From NCBI GenBank assembly GCA_016929905.1, contig JAFGHX010000462.1, positions 1-64,000 on the forward strand: a stretch of 64,000 bases of DNA. The letters are read 5' to 3'. A model generated the notes under the pieces. The model had not been told where the DNA came from. It ran no database searches and saw only the letters and a program-made list of their open reading frames with translations. The stretch comes from Kiritimatiellia bacterium (GTDB lineage Bacteria; Verrucomicrobiota; Kiritimatiellia; JAFGHX01). Position numbers and translations under genes: made by a program. Below are positions 26,920 through 34,253 of the stretch, in pieces (positions within the stretch are counted from its first letter, which is position 1; every line of letters begins with the position of its first letter).

Positions 26920-27545
26920 GAGTACACCCTCAGCTTCGTATTGGTCGGGACCGGCCCCCACGAGACCACCGCCACCGTCTGTGTCTTCACGGTCTCCGTG
27001 AACACGCTCCTGCCGTCTCGGAACGTCAGCCGCTCGTCTTCCCATTTCAGATCGTTGATATCGACCAGCGTCTCGCCATTGCCGTCCTCATCGATGGCCA
27101 CGACGTACGGGCGGCCCCACGGATCGACCATGGCGTTGCTGACCACCGATTCCTCGCCGAGTTCCAGGAACTGAATGCGCCGCGGATTGGCCAGGACCAG
27201 CGTACCGATCAGGTTCGTCTGCTCGTGGCCGCGCGGGTGTTCCGGCCAATAGGTCCTGTCCTCCTTCGCCTGCGTCTGCTCCGGCCATTTGCCGTAGGTG
27301 TTGCGGTAGTTCTTGATGGCCGTCATGAGGCGGTCTTCGTCGTAACGCGCCTGCTTCCGCTTCGCGTTGCGCCGCGCGGTGTTGATGGCCGGCAGGGCAA
27401 TCGCCAGCAGCATGCCCAGCACCAGAATCACCATGACCATCTCGATCAGGGTGAACCCTCGCGACCTTCGCGGCGCGCCGTTCCCCTCTCGCCTGCCGGT
27501 CGACCCCAGGCCGCCCGGTCCCGAATTTCCAATTTCCAGTTTCAA
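26904..27545 (-). CDS. GspG-like pseudopilin 1
   Basis: A 213-residue pseudopilin with leader ending RRSRG, then FTLIEMVMVILVLGMLLAIA and a spine NTARRNAKRKQARYDEDRLM. In the C-terminal part, VDPWGRPYVVAIDEDGNG is like the calcium/beta region of GspG. The C-terminus is longer than in canonical GspG (about 140 residues). No ATG is available; a TTG at 27545 with GAGGCGAG about 9 nt upstream is the probable start, and the first codons fall in the AATTTCC repeat. It follows pseudopilin 2 by 15 bp and overlaps the gspH-like gene. Confidence 0.78.
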   Translation of the reverse strand: MKLEIGNSGPGGLGSTGRREGNGAPRRSRGFTLIEMVMVILVLGMLLAIALPAINTARRNAKRKQARYDEDRLMTAIKNYRNTYGKWPEQTQAKEDRTYWPEHPRGHEQTNLIGTLVLANPRRIQFLELGEESVVSNAMVDPWGRPYVVAIDEDGNGETLVDINDLKWEDERLTFRDGRSVFTETVKTQTVAVVSWGPVPTNTKLRVYSWTED

Positions 27546-27554
27546 ATTTCGAAT
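27523..27554. repeat. AATTTCC iterated repeat at a gene start
   Basis: GAATTTCCAATTTCCAGTTT, then CAAATTTCGAAT, is a run of about four imperfect 8-bp iterations. It covers the predicted ribosome site and the first eight codons of pseudopilin 1, so the repeat supplies part of its cleaved leader peptide (KLEIGN). Confidence 0.65.
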
Positions 27555-27560
27555 CTCGCC

Positions 27561-28115
27561 TCAGTTCTGCCAACTGCCGATCACGTTCCCGTCCCGGTCC
27601 ACCGTCCAGACAATAACGCTCGCCTTCACGTCATCCTCTGGCGTGCGGCCGTCGGCCGGAATGACGTTGTCGTAGTCGACATCGAACTTCGCGTAGTAGA
27701 GGTCTTCAGCCGCCGTCGCGTCCGCATCCGGATCGGCCCACGGGTTGATGGGATCTCCCGTCTTGGCGTTGAGCAGACTGAACTCCATGAACACGCGCTT
27801 GCGGTGGTTGTACTTGGGCTGTTCTTCCCGCCCCTGCAGCACCCGCAGGGCGGGCGTCCCCTCTTCCTTCATGGGCACCGGCGCCGACTGGCTCGCGAAA
27901 TCCGGCCACTTCCCATACTCCGCGAGATATTCCGACCAAGCCGTCTTCAGATTCAGGACTTCCGTCTTCGCCCGCATGGCGCGGAACCGGCGGCGCACCG
28001 CCTGATACGCCGGCAGCATGAGCCCCGCCAATATGGCAATGACCGCAATGACAACGAGCAACTCCAGCAGCGTGAAGCCGCGTCTCACGAAAAGTCCGCG
28101 TCTGAATCTGTTCAT
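27561..28115 (-). CDS. GspG-like pseudopilin 2
   Basis: A 184-residue pseudopilin from ATG of MNRFRRGLFVRRG, with helix FTLLELLVVIAVIAILAGLM and Glu5. The middle part (about residues 45-120) is extra compared with the short paralogue at 28916. The last part, EDLYYAKFDVDYDNVIPADG and ASVIVWTVDRDGNVIGSWQN, is closely related to that gene. This C-terminal block is not the DPWG type of GspG. Probably one structural subunit or adaptor of the pseudopilus; the exact role is not known. Confidence 0.78.
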   Translation of the reverse strand: MNRFRRGLFVRRGFTLLELLVVIAVIAILAGLMLPAYQAVRRRFRAMRAKTEVLNLKTAWSEYLAEYGKWPDFASQSAPVPMKEEGTPALRVLQGREEQPKYNHRKRVFMEFSLLNAKTGDPINPWADPDADATAAEDLYYAKFDVDYDNVIPADGRTPEDDVKASVIVWTVDRDGNVIGSWQN

Positions 28116-28226
28116 CTCCGTTTCGCCTTCCGTTTGCTCACGCAAACCCGTCCCGCATCCCAGCGCCCCGCCCCGTTCAGTCGGCCATCCCGTCCGGCAT
28201 CCCCCTGCTTCCCCGCCGCGGCCGGG

Positions 28227-28679
28227 CTACTGCCGAACGTTGTCCAGGTTGTACTTGTGCGCATCGTCCCGCGTACTGTACTTCCGATCCGGCCCGCACG
28301 AGAACACCTGGCACGCCGACTTCGAGAGGTAGACGTAGTAGTACTCCGTGCCCCAGGGATCCGTTTCCGGGAAGTTCAACGGGAGATGCTTGCCGATCGT
28401 CATGCGAAAAGACTTGTTCACGGCGCTGGGTTGTCCCACTTTCTTCTCGGGATAGGTCCCCTTCTCCGCCTTGTAGTCGTCCAAGGCGTTCCTCATCTTC
28501 TGCAGCGTCGCCGCGGCATTGGCCGTGCGCGCCTTTTCCTGCGCATGGTTCGCCACGCCCAGCACAATACCGGTGAGGATGACAATGACGCCAAACACGA
28601 CCATAAGCTCGATCATCGTGAACCCGCCGGCACCGGCCCAGCGGGCGCCATCAGGCGTTTTCCCGCGGCATCGATTCAT
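28227..28679 (-). CDS. GspG-like pseudopilin 3 (closest to the major subunit)
   Basis: A 150-residue pseudopilin from ATG of MNRCRGKTPDGARWAGAGG, with GGAGGT ribosome site. Helix FTMIELMVVFGVIVILTGIV has Glu5; the spine is NHAQEKARTANAAATLQKMR. The C-terminus has PETDPWGTEYYYVYLSK and FSCGPDRKYSTRDDAHKYNL, in the place where GspG has its DPWG motif and calcium loop. This length and layout fit the main pseudopilin GspG best among the paralogues here. A separate sigma-70 type promoter lies just upstream (28704-28733). Confidence 0.82.
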   Translation of the reverse strand: MNRCRGKTPDGARWAGAGGFTMIELMVVFGVIVILTGIVLGVANHAQEKARTANAAATLQKMRNALDDYKAEKGTYPEKKVGQPSAVNKSFRMTIGKHLPLNFPETDPWGTEYYYVYLSKSACQVFSCGPDRKYSTRDDAHKYNLDNVRQ

Positions 28680-28703
28680 CCGTCCGACCTCCACTTCTGC
28701 CCG

Positions 28704-28733
28704 AGTATACCGGCCCAGGCCTGCCCTTTGCAA
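28704..28733 (-). promoter_or_regulatory. Sigma-70 type promoter before pseudopilin 3
   Basis: Minus strand: TTGCAA (28728-28733), an 18-bp spacer, and TATACT (28704-28709), about 25 bp before the ATG at 28679. It could give internal expression of the downstream genes independent of the sigma-54 type site at 29281. Confidence 0.55.
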
Positions 28734-28878
28734 GCAAGCTTTTCCCAAGAGGCCCGAGGCCTTCCTGCATCCACCTTCACGGTGGACGATGGGGCAATCT
28801 CGACTCGTTAACCGCTCTCGTCGCCGCTCTCGTCCACCGATCCCACTCTTCATATTTCAGACTTCTGACTGTGCCCCC

Positions 28879-28910
28879 TCCAGCCTTCCAGTCTTCCAAC
28901 CTTCCACCCG
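28879..28910. repeat. CTTCCAACC iterated repeat
   Basis: CAGCCTTCCAGTCTTCCAAC, followed by CTTCCACCCG, is a set of four 8-9 bp iterations. It lies just beyond the stop of the short pseudopilin 4, in the spacer before pseudopilin 3. Confidence 0.6.
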
Positions 28911-28915
28911 TCCGC

Positions 28916-29254
28916 CTACTTCTGCCAGCTCCCGATCACCCGGCCCGCCCGGTCGAACGTCCACACGATCACCGATGCCCGGACGTCGCGCGGCGGCGTG
29001 AGCCCGTCGGCCGGAATGACGCGGTCGTGATCCGTGTCGAATTTCACGTAGTACAAATCAGCCTGAACGTGCCTGGCCTTTTCCCTGACCTGCCAACCGG
29101 CGGGCAGCGCAAGACCGGCCAGAACTCCGATGATTCCGATGACGACAAGCAGTTCGATGAGTGTGAAGGCGAGCTGGCGACCGCGGCTGCGCCCACTTCG
29201 TACGGCCAAAGCCCCAAACCGCGCACTCGGAGTCGATCGAGCGAATCCTCTCAT
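28916..29254 (-). CDS. Short GspG-like pseudopilin 4, internally deleted paralogue
   Basis: Only 112 residues from ATG of MRGFARSTPSARFGALAV. The prepilin helix FTLIELLVVIGIIGVLAGLA is intact with Glu5, but the residue before cleavage is Ala (GRQLA), not Gly. Right after the spine (WQVREKARHVQA) the protein enters DLYYVKFDTDHDRVIPADG and ends VIGSWQK, matching the tail of pseudopilin 2. About 80 residues of the middle are absent. It is first in the gspG/gspH operon and follows the sigma-54 type site by about 16 nt of leader. It may be a functional mini-pseudopilin (for instance an initiator or cap) or a decaying copy; the clean join favours the former. Confidence 0.78.
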   Translation of the reverse strand: MRGFARSTPSARFGALAVRSGRSRGRQLAFTLIELLVVIGIIGVLAGLALPAGWQVREKARHVQADLYYVKFDTDHDRVIPADGLTPPRDVRASVIVWTFDRAGRVIGSWQK

Positions 29255-29280
29255 GACACATCCCGCACGCCTTCTTGCAG

Positions 29281-29297
29281 AGCACAAATCGTGCCAA
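29281..29297 (-). promoter_or_regulatory. Sigma-54 type promoter of the gspG/gspH operon
   Basis: Minus strand TTGGCACGATTTGTGCT, with GG at 29294-29295 and GC at 29282-29283 ten bases apart. The -24 half is a full match (TTGGCACG). The predicted start near 29270 leaves a leader of about 16 nt. It is nearly identical to 23477-23493. Confidence 0.65.
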
Positions 29298-29352
29298 TCC
29301 GAGAGGCAGACGCATTTCCTGTGGATTACGGACGGCCCTGCCAAACGCCGCG

Positions 29353-29378
29353 CTTGCGCAAAGATTCATTGGCGCAAG
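29353..29378. promoter_or_regulatory. Inverted repeat at enhancer distance (candidate activator site)
   Basis: CTTGCGC (29353-29359) and GCGCAAG (29372-29378) form 7-bp arms with a 12-bp centre. The centre is about 95 bp upstream of the start predicted from the sigma-54 type site at 29281, a usual distance for enhancer-binding proteins. It lies between pilC and the pseudopilin operon. Confidence 0.5.
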
Positions 29379-29490
29379 ATAAGCTTATTCTAATCGGAGT
29401 ATGGCTATGAAAATCGGCCTGTTGAAGGAATCAGAGCAAAGAAAGCCGGCTTCCACGCGCGCCGGTGTCAGTCTGCCGGTCCCCGGTCCC

Positions 29491-30762
29491 CTACTGCCCA
29501 AGCTTCCCGATGATGGCGATGAGCGGCATGAACATGGAGATGACGATCGTGCCGACGATCAGGGCCAGGAAGATGATGAGCACGGGTTCAATGATGGAGG
29601 TAATGGCTTCGACGGCAGAGTCGACTTCGTCGTCGTAGGTATCGGCGATCTTCACGAGCATTTGAGGCAGCGCGCCGGTCTCCTCGCCGACGTCGATCAT
29701 GCTGACGACCATTCCCGGGAAGATGCCGGCGGCCTCGAGCGGCCGGGCCATGGTATCGCCCTCCTTGATGCTGTCGTGGACCTTCATAATAGCCCGGCCG
29801 AGCACCTCGTTGCCGACAGTATCGCGGACGATGGTGAGCGCCTGAAGCACAGGCACGCCGGAAGACATGAGGGTACCGAGCGTGCGGGAGAACCTGGAGA
29901 TATTGACCTTCGTCACGAGCTGGCCGAAGATGGGCGAGCGCAGTTTAATCCAGTCATAGACGTAGCGCCCGCCCCTGGTCATTCCGACAAGCCTGAACAG
30001 GATAACGACCCCGATGATGCCGACGATGACATAAAGGCCGTGATTCTTGAGTGTCTCGCTGACGGCCAGCACGCCGCGGGTGAGGGCGGGCAGGCCCTGT
30101 TCGCCGAGCAGGTCTTTGAATATCCGCTGGAAGTTGGGGATAATGAACACGAACAGAACGGAAACCACGACGACGGCGACGACGATCACCACGGCGGGGT
30201 ACACCATGGCGCTGCGCACCTTGTTCTTGATCCGCTGTGCCTTCTCCATATACTCGGCCAGCCGGTCCAGAACCAGATGCAGAACGCCGCCGACCTCCCC
30301 GGCCCGCACCATATTGACAAAGAGCTTGTTGAAGATCTTGGGCTGGTGCGAGAGGGCCTCGGCGAAGGTGTTGCCGCCCTCGACCCCCTCGGCCATCTGG
30401 CCGATCGCGCGCCGCAGCGCGACGTTCCGTTCCTGTTTCAGCAGGATGTTCAGGCCGCGCAGGAGCGGGAGGCCCGCGTCGATGAGTGTAGCCAGCTGGC
30501 GGGTAAAGATCGTGAGTTGCTTGGGCCTGACCCTGCCGCCCAGCCCCGGAATGCGCAGTTCCCTGCCGCCCAGCCCCTTCTTGGCGCCGGGCTCCGCGCC
30601 GGTTGCCGCGGCACGACGTTTGGCGCCGAGTTCCTCGACGCGTGTGGGAAAGAATCCTTTTTCCTTGATGATGTCGAGGGCGCCGGCCTGGTTCTCGGCC
30701 TCGACCATGCCCTCGGTTTCGCGGCCCTTGGAGTCCATCGCCACATACTTGAATTTCGCCAT
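29491..30762 (-). CDS. Type II secretion/type IV pilus inner-membrane platform protein GspF/PilC
   Basis: A 423-residue platform protein that contacts the assembly ATPase and pseudopilins. It begins with the GspF N-terminus MAKFKYVAMDSKGRETEGMV and has two homologous T2SSF domains. The first has TIFTRQLATLIDAGLPLLRG, the second SRFSRTLGTLMSSGVPVLQA, each followed by GE(V/E)(G/T)G signatures (VRAGEVGGVL, IDVGEETGAL). Three TM segments are visible (near residues 200, 250 and 395-420). The ATPase (GspE), prepilin peptidase and secretin are not in the window, so they must be elsewhere. It is upstream of the pseudopilin genes, separated by the sigma-54 type promoter, and 90 bp after rplQ. Confidence 0.93.
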   Translation of the reverse strand: MAKFKYVAMDSKGRETEGMVEAENQAGALDIIKEKGFFPTRVEELGAKRRAAATGAEPGAKKGLGGRELRIPGLGGRVRPKQLTIFTRQLATLIDAGLPLLRGLNILLKQERNVALRRAIGQMAEGVEGGNTFAEALSHQPKIFNKLFVNMVRAGEVGGVLHLVLDRLAEYMEKAQRIKNKVRSAMVYPAVVIVVAVVVVSVLFVFIIPNFQRIFKDLLGEQGLPALTRGVLAVSETLKNHGLYVIVGIIGVVILFRLVGMTRGGRYVYDWIKLRSPIFGQLVTKVNISRFSRTLGTLMSSGVPVLQALTIVRDTVGNEVLGRAIMKVHDSIKEGDTMARPLEAAGIFPGMVVSMIDVGEETGALPQMLVKIADTYDDEVDSAVEAITSIIEPVLIIFLALIVGTIVISMFMPLIAIIGKLGQ

Positions 30763-30809
30763 CTCGAACCTCCAGGTGATGGGACCGGAGTCCTGCTACC
30801 GGCAAACAG

Positions 30810-30826
30810 GCAGGCCGCGAGCCTGC
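30810..30826 (-). terminator. Weak hairpin after rplQ
   Basis: Minus strand GCAGGC-TCGCG-GCCTGC followed by CTGTTT. It lies between the end of the ribosomal superoperon (rplQ) and pilC. The T-run is poor, so it may only be a partial stop. Confidence 0.3.
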
Positions 30827-30852
30827 TGCGGGGCGGCACACCGTCCATACGA

Positions 30853-31266
30853 TCAGCCCGTCTTCTCGTCCTTCGCCTTCGCCTTCGCCTTCTTCTTCTT
30901 CGGCTCCGGCGCTGAATCGACCCATTCCAGGACGGCCATCTCGGCGCTGTCGCTGAGTCGCCTCCCGAGCTTCACGATCCGCACATAGCCGCCCGCTCGT
31001 TCGGCGCAGGCGGGCGCGATCTCGTCGAACAGCTTGGCCACGCAGAGCCGGCGCCGCAGCAGCGCGAGCACGTGGCGGCGGGCCGCCAGGGTCTTCTTCT
31101 TGGCGAGCGTCACCATCTTCTCGGCAAACCGGCGAAGCATCTTGGCCTTGGGCAGGGTCGTCCTGACCCGCTTGGCTTCAATGAAAGCACACAGTTGCGC
31201 CGCAAGCAACGCTTTTCGATGAGCGGAGGTTCTTCCCAGTTTCTTCGTGCTTTTTCCGTGTCGCAT
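30853..31266 (-). CDS. rplQ: 50S ribosomal protein L17
   Basis: 137 residues; last gene of the alpha operon, near the peptide-exit side of the large subunit. MRHGKSTKKLGRTSAHRKAL and TLPKAKMLRRFAEKMVTLAK are family signatures, and GGYVRIVKLGRRLSDSAEMA ends the fold. A Lys/Ala tail (PEPKKKKAKAKAKDEKTG) extends beyond it. It starts 18 bp after rpoA. Confidence 0.96.
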   Translation of the reverse strand: MRHGKSTKKLGRTSAHRKALLAAQLCAFIEAKRVRTTLPKAKMLRRFAEKMVTLAKKKTLAARRHVLALLRRRLCVAKLFDEIAPACAERAGGYVRIVKLGRRLSDSAEMAVLEWVDSAPEPKKKKAKAKAKDEKTG

Positions 31267-31284
31267 GAGCTAAAACCCCGAATC

Positions 31285-32301
31285 CTACCGGTTACCCGCT
31301 TCCACTTCGACCGGCGGTTGCAGCAGTTCCGGGTCAAAGGTCATCCCGAAAGACAGGTTCAACGATGTCAGTTTGTCCTTGATTTCCTTCAGGGATTTCC
31401 GCCCGAAATTGCGGTACTGCAGCATCTCGGATTCCTGTTTCATCGCCAGTTGGCCGATCGTCGTGATATTGGCGTTGTTCAGGCAGTTGGCGGCCCGCAC
31501 GCTCATTTCGATTTCGTTCACGCTCATGTTCAGAATGCGGCGCAACTTCTCGCGTTCCTCATCCAGCTGCTTGGCGCCCTCCTCGAATTCGACCACGTTC
31601 TCGTCGTAGTCCACGAACACGTCGAGGTGGTGGCGCAGGATGGCGGCCGCGGTCGTCAGCGCGTCGTCCGGGGTCATCCGCCCGTCGGTCCAGACGTCGA
31701 GCACAAGCTTGTCGTAGTCGGTCCGATGTCCGACGCGCGTATTCTCGACGTCGAACTTGACGCGGCGTACGGGCGAGAAGATGGCGTCCATGGGGATCTC
31801 GCCGATGACCTGTTCTTCCTTCTGGTTCCATTCGGACGGGCAGTAGCCGCGTCCGATCTTCACCTCGAGTTCCATATCGAGTTTCCCGTCGTCGGAAAGG
31901 GTGGCAATGTGGCAGTCGGGGTTGAGCACCTCGATATTGCTGTCCACCTCGATATCGCCCGCCGTCACGGTCCCGGACCCCTTGGCCTTGAGCGTCAGGT
32001 TCTGGGTGCCCCGCGTGTGCATGCGAAACAGGACCTGTTTGAGGTTCAAAATGATGTCGGTGACGTCCTCGACGACGCCGGGCAGCGTGCAGAACTCGTG
32101 GGGCGCGCCCTCGATTCGGACGGAGGCGATGGCGGCTCCTTCGAGCGACGAGAGCAGCACGCGCCGGAGAGAATTACCCAAAGTCCGCCCGTAACCGGCC
32201 TCGAACGGTTCGGCGACAAACCTGGCGTACGTGTCGCTTGCCCCGTCCTCTTCCTTGACGAGTCGTTTAGGCATTTCGAATCGATGCAGTCTGATCGGCA
32301 T
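31285..32301 (-). CDS. rpoA: RNA polymerase alpha subunit
   Basis: 338 residues. The N-terminal domain drives polymerase assembly (FEAGYGRTLGNSLRRVLLSS, GAAIASVRIEGAPHEF, VHxxRG-like LFRMHTRGTQNLTLKAKGSG). The C-terminal domain binds DNA and activators (NCLNNANITTIGQLAMKQES, EMLQYRNFGRKSLKEIKDKL). The C-terminus continues about 15 residues. It is placed in the usual order rpsK-rpsD-rpoA-rplQ. ATG of MPIRLHRFEMPKRLV has a plausible upstream GGGAGG. Confidence 0.97.
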   Translation of the reverse strand: MPIRLHRFEMPKRLVKEEDGASDTYARFVAEPFEAGYGRTLGNSLRRVLLSSLEGAAIASVRIEGAPHEFCTLPGVVEDVTDIILNLKQVLFRMHTRGTQNLTLKAKGSGTVTAGDIEVDSNIEVLNPDCHIATLSDDGKLDMELEVKIGRGYCPSEWNQKEEQVIGEIPMDAIFSPVRRVKFDVENTRVGHRTDYDKLVLDVWTDGRMTPDDALTTAAAILRHHLDVFVDYDENVVEFEEGAKQLDEEREKLRRILNMSVNEIEMSVRAANCLNNANITTIGQLAMKQESEMLQYRNFGRKSLKEIKDKLTSLNLSFGMTFDPELLQPPVEVEAGNR

Positions 32302-32341
32302 GTTCTCTATCCTCCCAGAACCCTAGCGGACATGCGCCCCG

Positions 32342-32968
32342 CTACTTGGAATACAATTCGACGATAAGCTGTTCGTTGACGACCGGCGCGATTTCATCGC
32401 GCGAGGGCACATGCAGAATCTCGCCCCTGGCGTTCTTCTTGTCCAGCGTCAGCCAGGACGAAATCCCCCTGGACTCGGCGGCATCCATGACGGCGCCGAC
32501 CATTTCGCGAATTTTCGGCTTGTTCTCGACGCCAACGACATCGCCGGCGCTGCAGATCATGGAGGGGATCGATGCCCTCTTGCCGTTGCGTTCGACATGG
32601 CCGTGCAGAACGAACTGGCGCGCGGCGCGGCGCGAGGCACAGAACCCGAGCCGGTAAACGAGGTTGTCGAGCCGCAGCTCGAGCATCTGCAGCAACAGTT
32701 CGCCGGTGATCCCCCGCTTGCGGGCGGCCCGCTGGAAAAACAGGCGGAACTGGCCCTCGCTGAGGCCGTAGGACCGGCGCAGTTTCTGTTTTTCGCGCAG
32801 CTGCCGTCCGTAATCGCTCTCCTTGCCGCGCCGCTGGCCGTGCATACCGGGCGCGGCGCGTCCGAGTTCAATGGGGCACTTGGCCATGTAACAGCGCTCC
32901 CCTTTGAGAAAAAGCTTCGCGCCCTCACGGCGGCAGATTCGACATACAGCTCCTGCAGGTCTCCCCAT
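32342..32968 (-). CDS. rpsD: 30S ribosomal protein S4, zinc-finger type
   Basis: 208 residues; primary 16S rRNA-binding protein that starts body assembly. The N-terminus has a zinc-type cysteine set (CRICRREGAKLFLKGERC and the Cys of MAKC). The S4 RNA-binding domain is LELRLDNLVYRLGFCASRRA and ARQFVLHGHVERNGKRASIP. It lies between rpsK and rpoA, as in other bacteria. Confidence 0.96.
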   Translation of the reverse strand: MGRPAGAVCRICRREGAKLFLKGERCYMAKCPIELGRAAPGMHGQRRGKESDYGRQLREKQKLRRSYGLSEGQFRLFFQRAARKRGITGELLLQMLELRLDNLVYRLGFCASRRAARQFVLHGHVERNGKRASIPSMICSAGDVVGVENKPKIREMVGAVMDAAESRGISSWLTLDKKNARGEILHVPSRDEIAPVVNEQLIVELYSK

Positions 32969-32986
32969 CCGTTCTCTCTCCTTTGC

Positions 32987-33616
32987 TTAAACGCGACGCC
33001 TCTTGGGCGGGCGGCAACCGTTGTGGGGCATGGGTGTCACATCCTTGATCACCGAAATATTGAGGCCCGCGGCCTGCAGAGCGCGAATGGCGGATTCCCG
33101 GCCCGCGCCGGGCCCCTGCACGCGGACCTCGACCTCCCGCATGCCGCGCCCGAGCACCTGCCGAGCGGCATCCTGCGCCACAAGCGTAGCGGCAAACGCC
33201 GTGCTCTTGCGGGCGCCTTTGAACCCCGCGCGGCCGGCACTGCACCATCCGACGGCCGCGCCTTTCATATCGGTGATGGTCACAACCGTATTGTTGAAAG
33301 TGGCCGTGACATGCGCAATACCGTACGGTACGCTCCGCTGCGCCCGGGCACGGCCTCTGCCGCGTGCCTCGGCCTGCTGCTCGCCCCGCTCGCCGTCCTG
33401 ACGGCCCTCACCGGGCTTCTGCGGCGCTCCGGACGCTTCCTCCGCGCCCGCGGCCTCACCGTTCCCCGCCGCCTGAGGGGCCTTGTCTTCCCCCCCCCGG
33501 CCGTCCGCCGCCTTGCCCCGCGCCTTCGGCTTGGGTGCGGCCTTCGGCTTCGCGGTCTCGTCCGGCTCCCCCCCGGTCGGTCTTGGGGCTTTGTCCGTCT
33601 TCTCGTGTTCCGCCAT
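32987..33616 (-). CDS. rpsK: 30S ribosomal protein S11 with long N-terminal extension
   Basis: 209 residues, about 80 more than usual. The S11 core starts at SVPYGIAHVTATFNNTVVTI and has GWCSAGRAGFKGARKSTAFA, the RVQGPGAGRESAIRAL loop and the end VTPMPHNGCRPPKRRRV. The first 85 residues are low-complexity Ala/Gly/Glu/Lys/Pro (GGEDKAPQAAGNGEAAGAEE). No ATG lies between the extension and the core, the ATG has GAGAGG about 10 nt upstream, and rpsM ends only 22 bp away, so the extension seems real. It may be trimmed, or project from the platform. The S11 core lines the mRNA exit region. Confidence 0.93.
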   Translation of the reverse strand: MAEHEKTDKAPRPTGGEPDETAKPKAAPKPKARGKAADGRGGEDKAPQAAGNGEAAGAEEASGAPQKPGEGRQDGERGEQQAEARGRGRARAQRSVPYGIAHVTATFNNTVVTITDMKGAAVGWCSAGRAGFKGARKSTAFAATLVAQDAARQVLGRGMREVEVRVQGPGAGRESAIRALQAAGLNISVIKDVTPMPHNGCRPPKRRRV

Positions 33617-33638
33617 ACCTTGCAACCTCTCGTTGGTA

Positions 33639-34043
33639 CTACTTGTCGCCCGCTCTCACGGCGGCCCGGGCTTCCTTGCCGCGGACGGCGCCGACCGTGC
33701 GGCGTGGGCCCTTGCGTGTGCGGGCATTGGTGCTCGTTCGCTGCCCCCGCACGGGCAGGCCGGAGCGGTGCCGCATGCCGCGATAGCTGTTGATGCTGAT
33801 CAGGCGCCGAATGTTCTGCGATACCTCACGCCGCAGGTCGCCCTCTATCCGGTACGTGCTCTGAATCACGTTGATGATCCGAGCCAACTCCTCATCGCTC
33901 AAATCGTCCGCCTTCGTCGCCGGGTTCACCTCCGCCTTCTGCACCAGTTCCTTGGAACGAGCCGGCCCGATGCCGTGGATATACCGCAACGAGTACTCGA
34001 TCCGCTTGTTTCCGGGAATATTGATACCAAGCAATCTCGGCAT
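33639..34043 (-). CDS. rpsM: 30S ribosomal protein S13
   Basis: 134 residues; head protein that contacts tRNA and the large subunit. It has MPRLLGINIPGNKRIEYSLR, YIHGIGPARSKELV, and the RRLISINSYRGMRHRSGLPV and GQRTSTNARTRKGPRR motifs. It starts 11 bp after rpmJ. infA, which often lies before rpmJ, is absent. Confidence 0.96.
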   Translation of the reverse strand: MPRLLGINIPGNKRIEYSLRYIHGIGPARSKELVQKAEVNPATKADDLSDEELARIINVIQSTYRIEGDLRREVSQNIRRLISINSYRGMRHRSGLPVRGQRTSTNARTRKGPRRTVGAVRGKEARAAVRAGDK

Positions 34044-34054
34044 GCAGAACGCTC

Positions 34055-34168
34055 CTATCCCTGCCGCTGTTTATGCCGCGGGTTGACGCAGATCACCCGC
34101 ACGACGCCCTTACGCCGAACGACCTTGCACCGTTCACATATCTTCTTCACCGACGCTCTGACCTTCAT
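34055..34168 (-). CDS. rpmJ: 50S ribosomal protein L36
   Basis: 37-residue zinc protein MKVRASVKKICERCKVVRRK..., with ligands Cys11, Cys14, Cys27 and His32. Length and order (map-rpmJ-rpsM) are normal. The open frame extends 27 codons upstream, but only the L36 part has family sequence. Confidence 0.95.
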   Translation of the reverse strand: MKVRASVKKICERCKVVRRKGVVRVICVNPRHKQRQG

Positions 34169-34253
34169 TTCCCCACCCCCGGCTGCTCCTTCTCTCCGCA
34201 GCGGGTCAAAATGGTAAACTTTACCAGCACGCGCCCGCCCTGTCCACAAAAAA

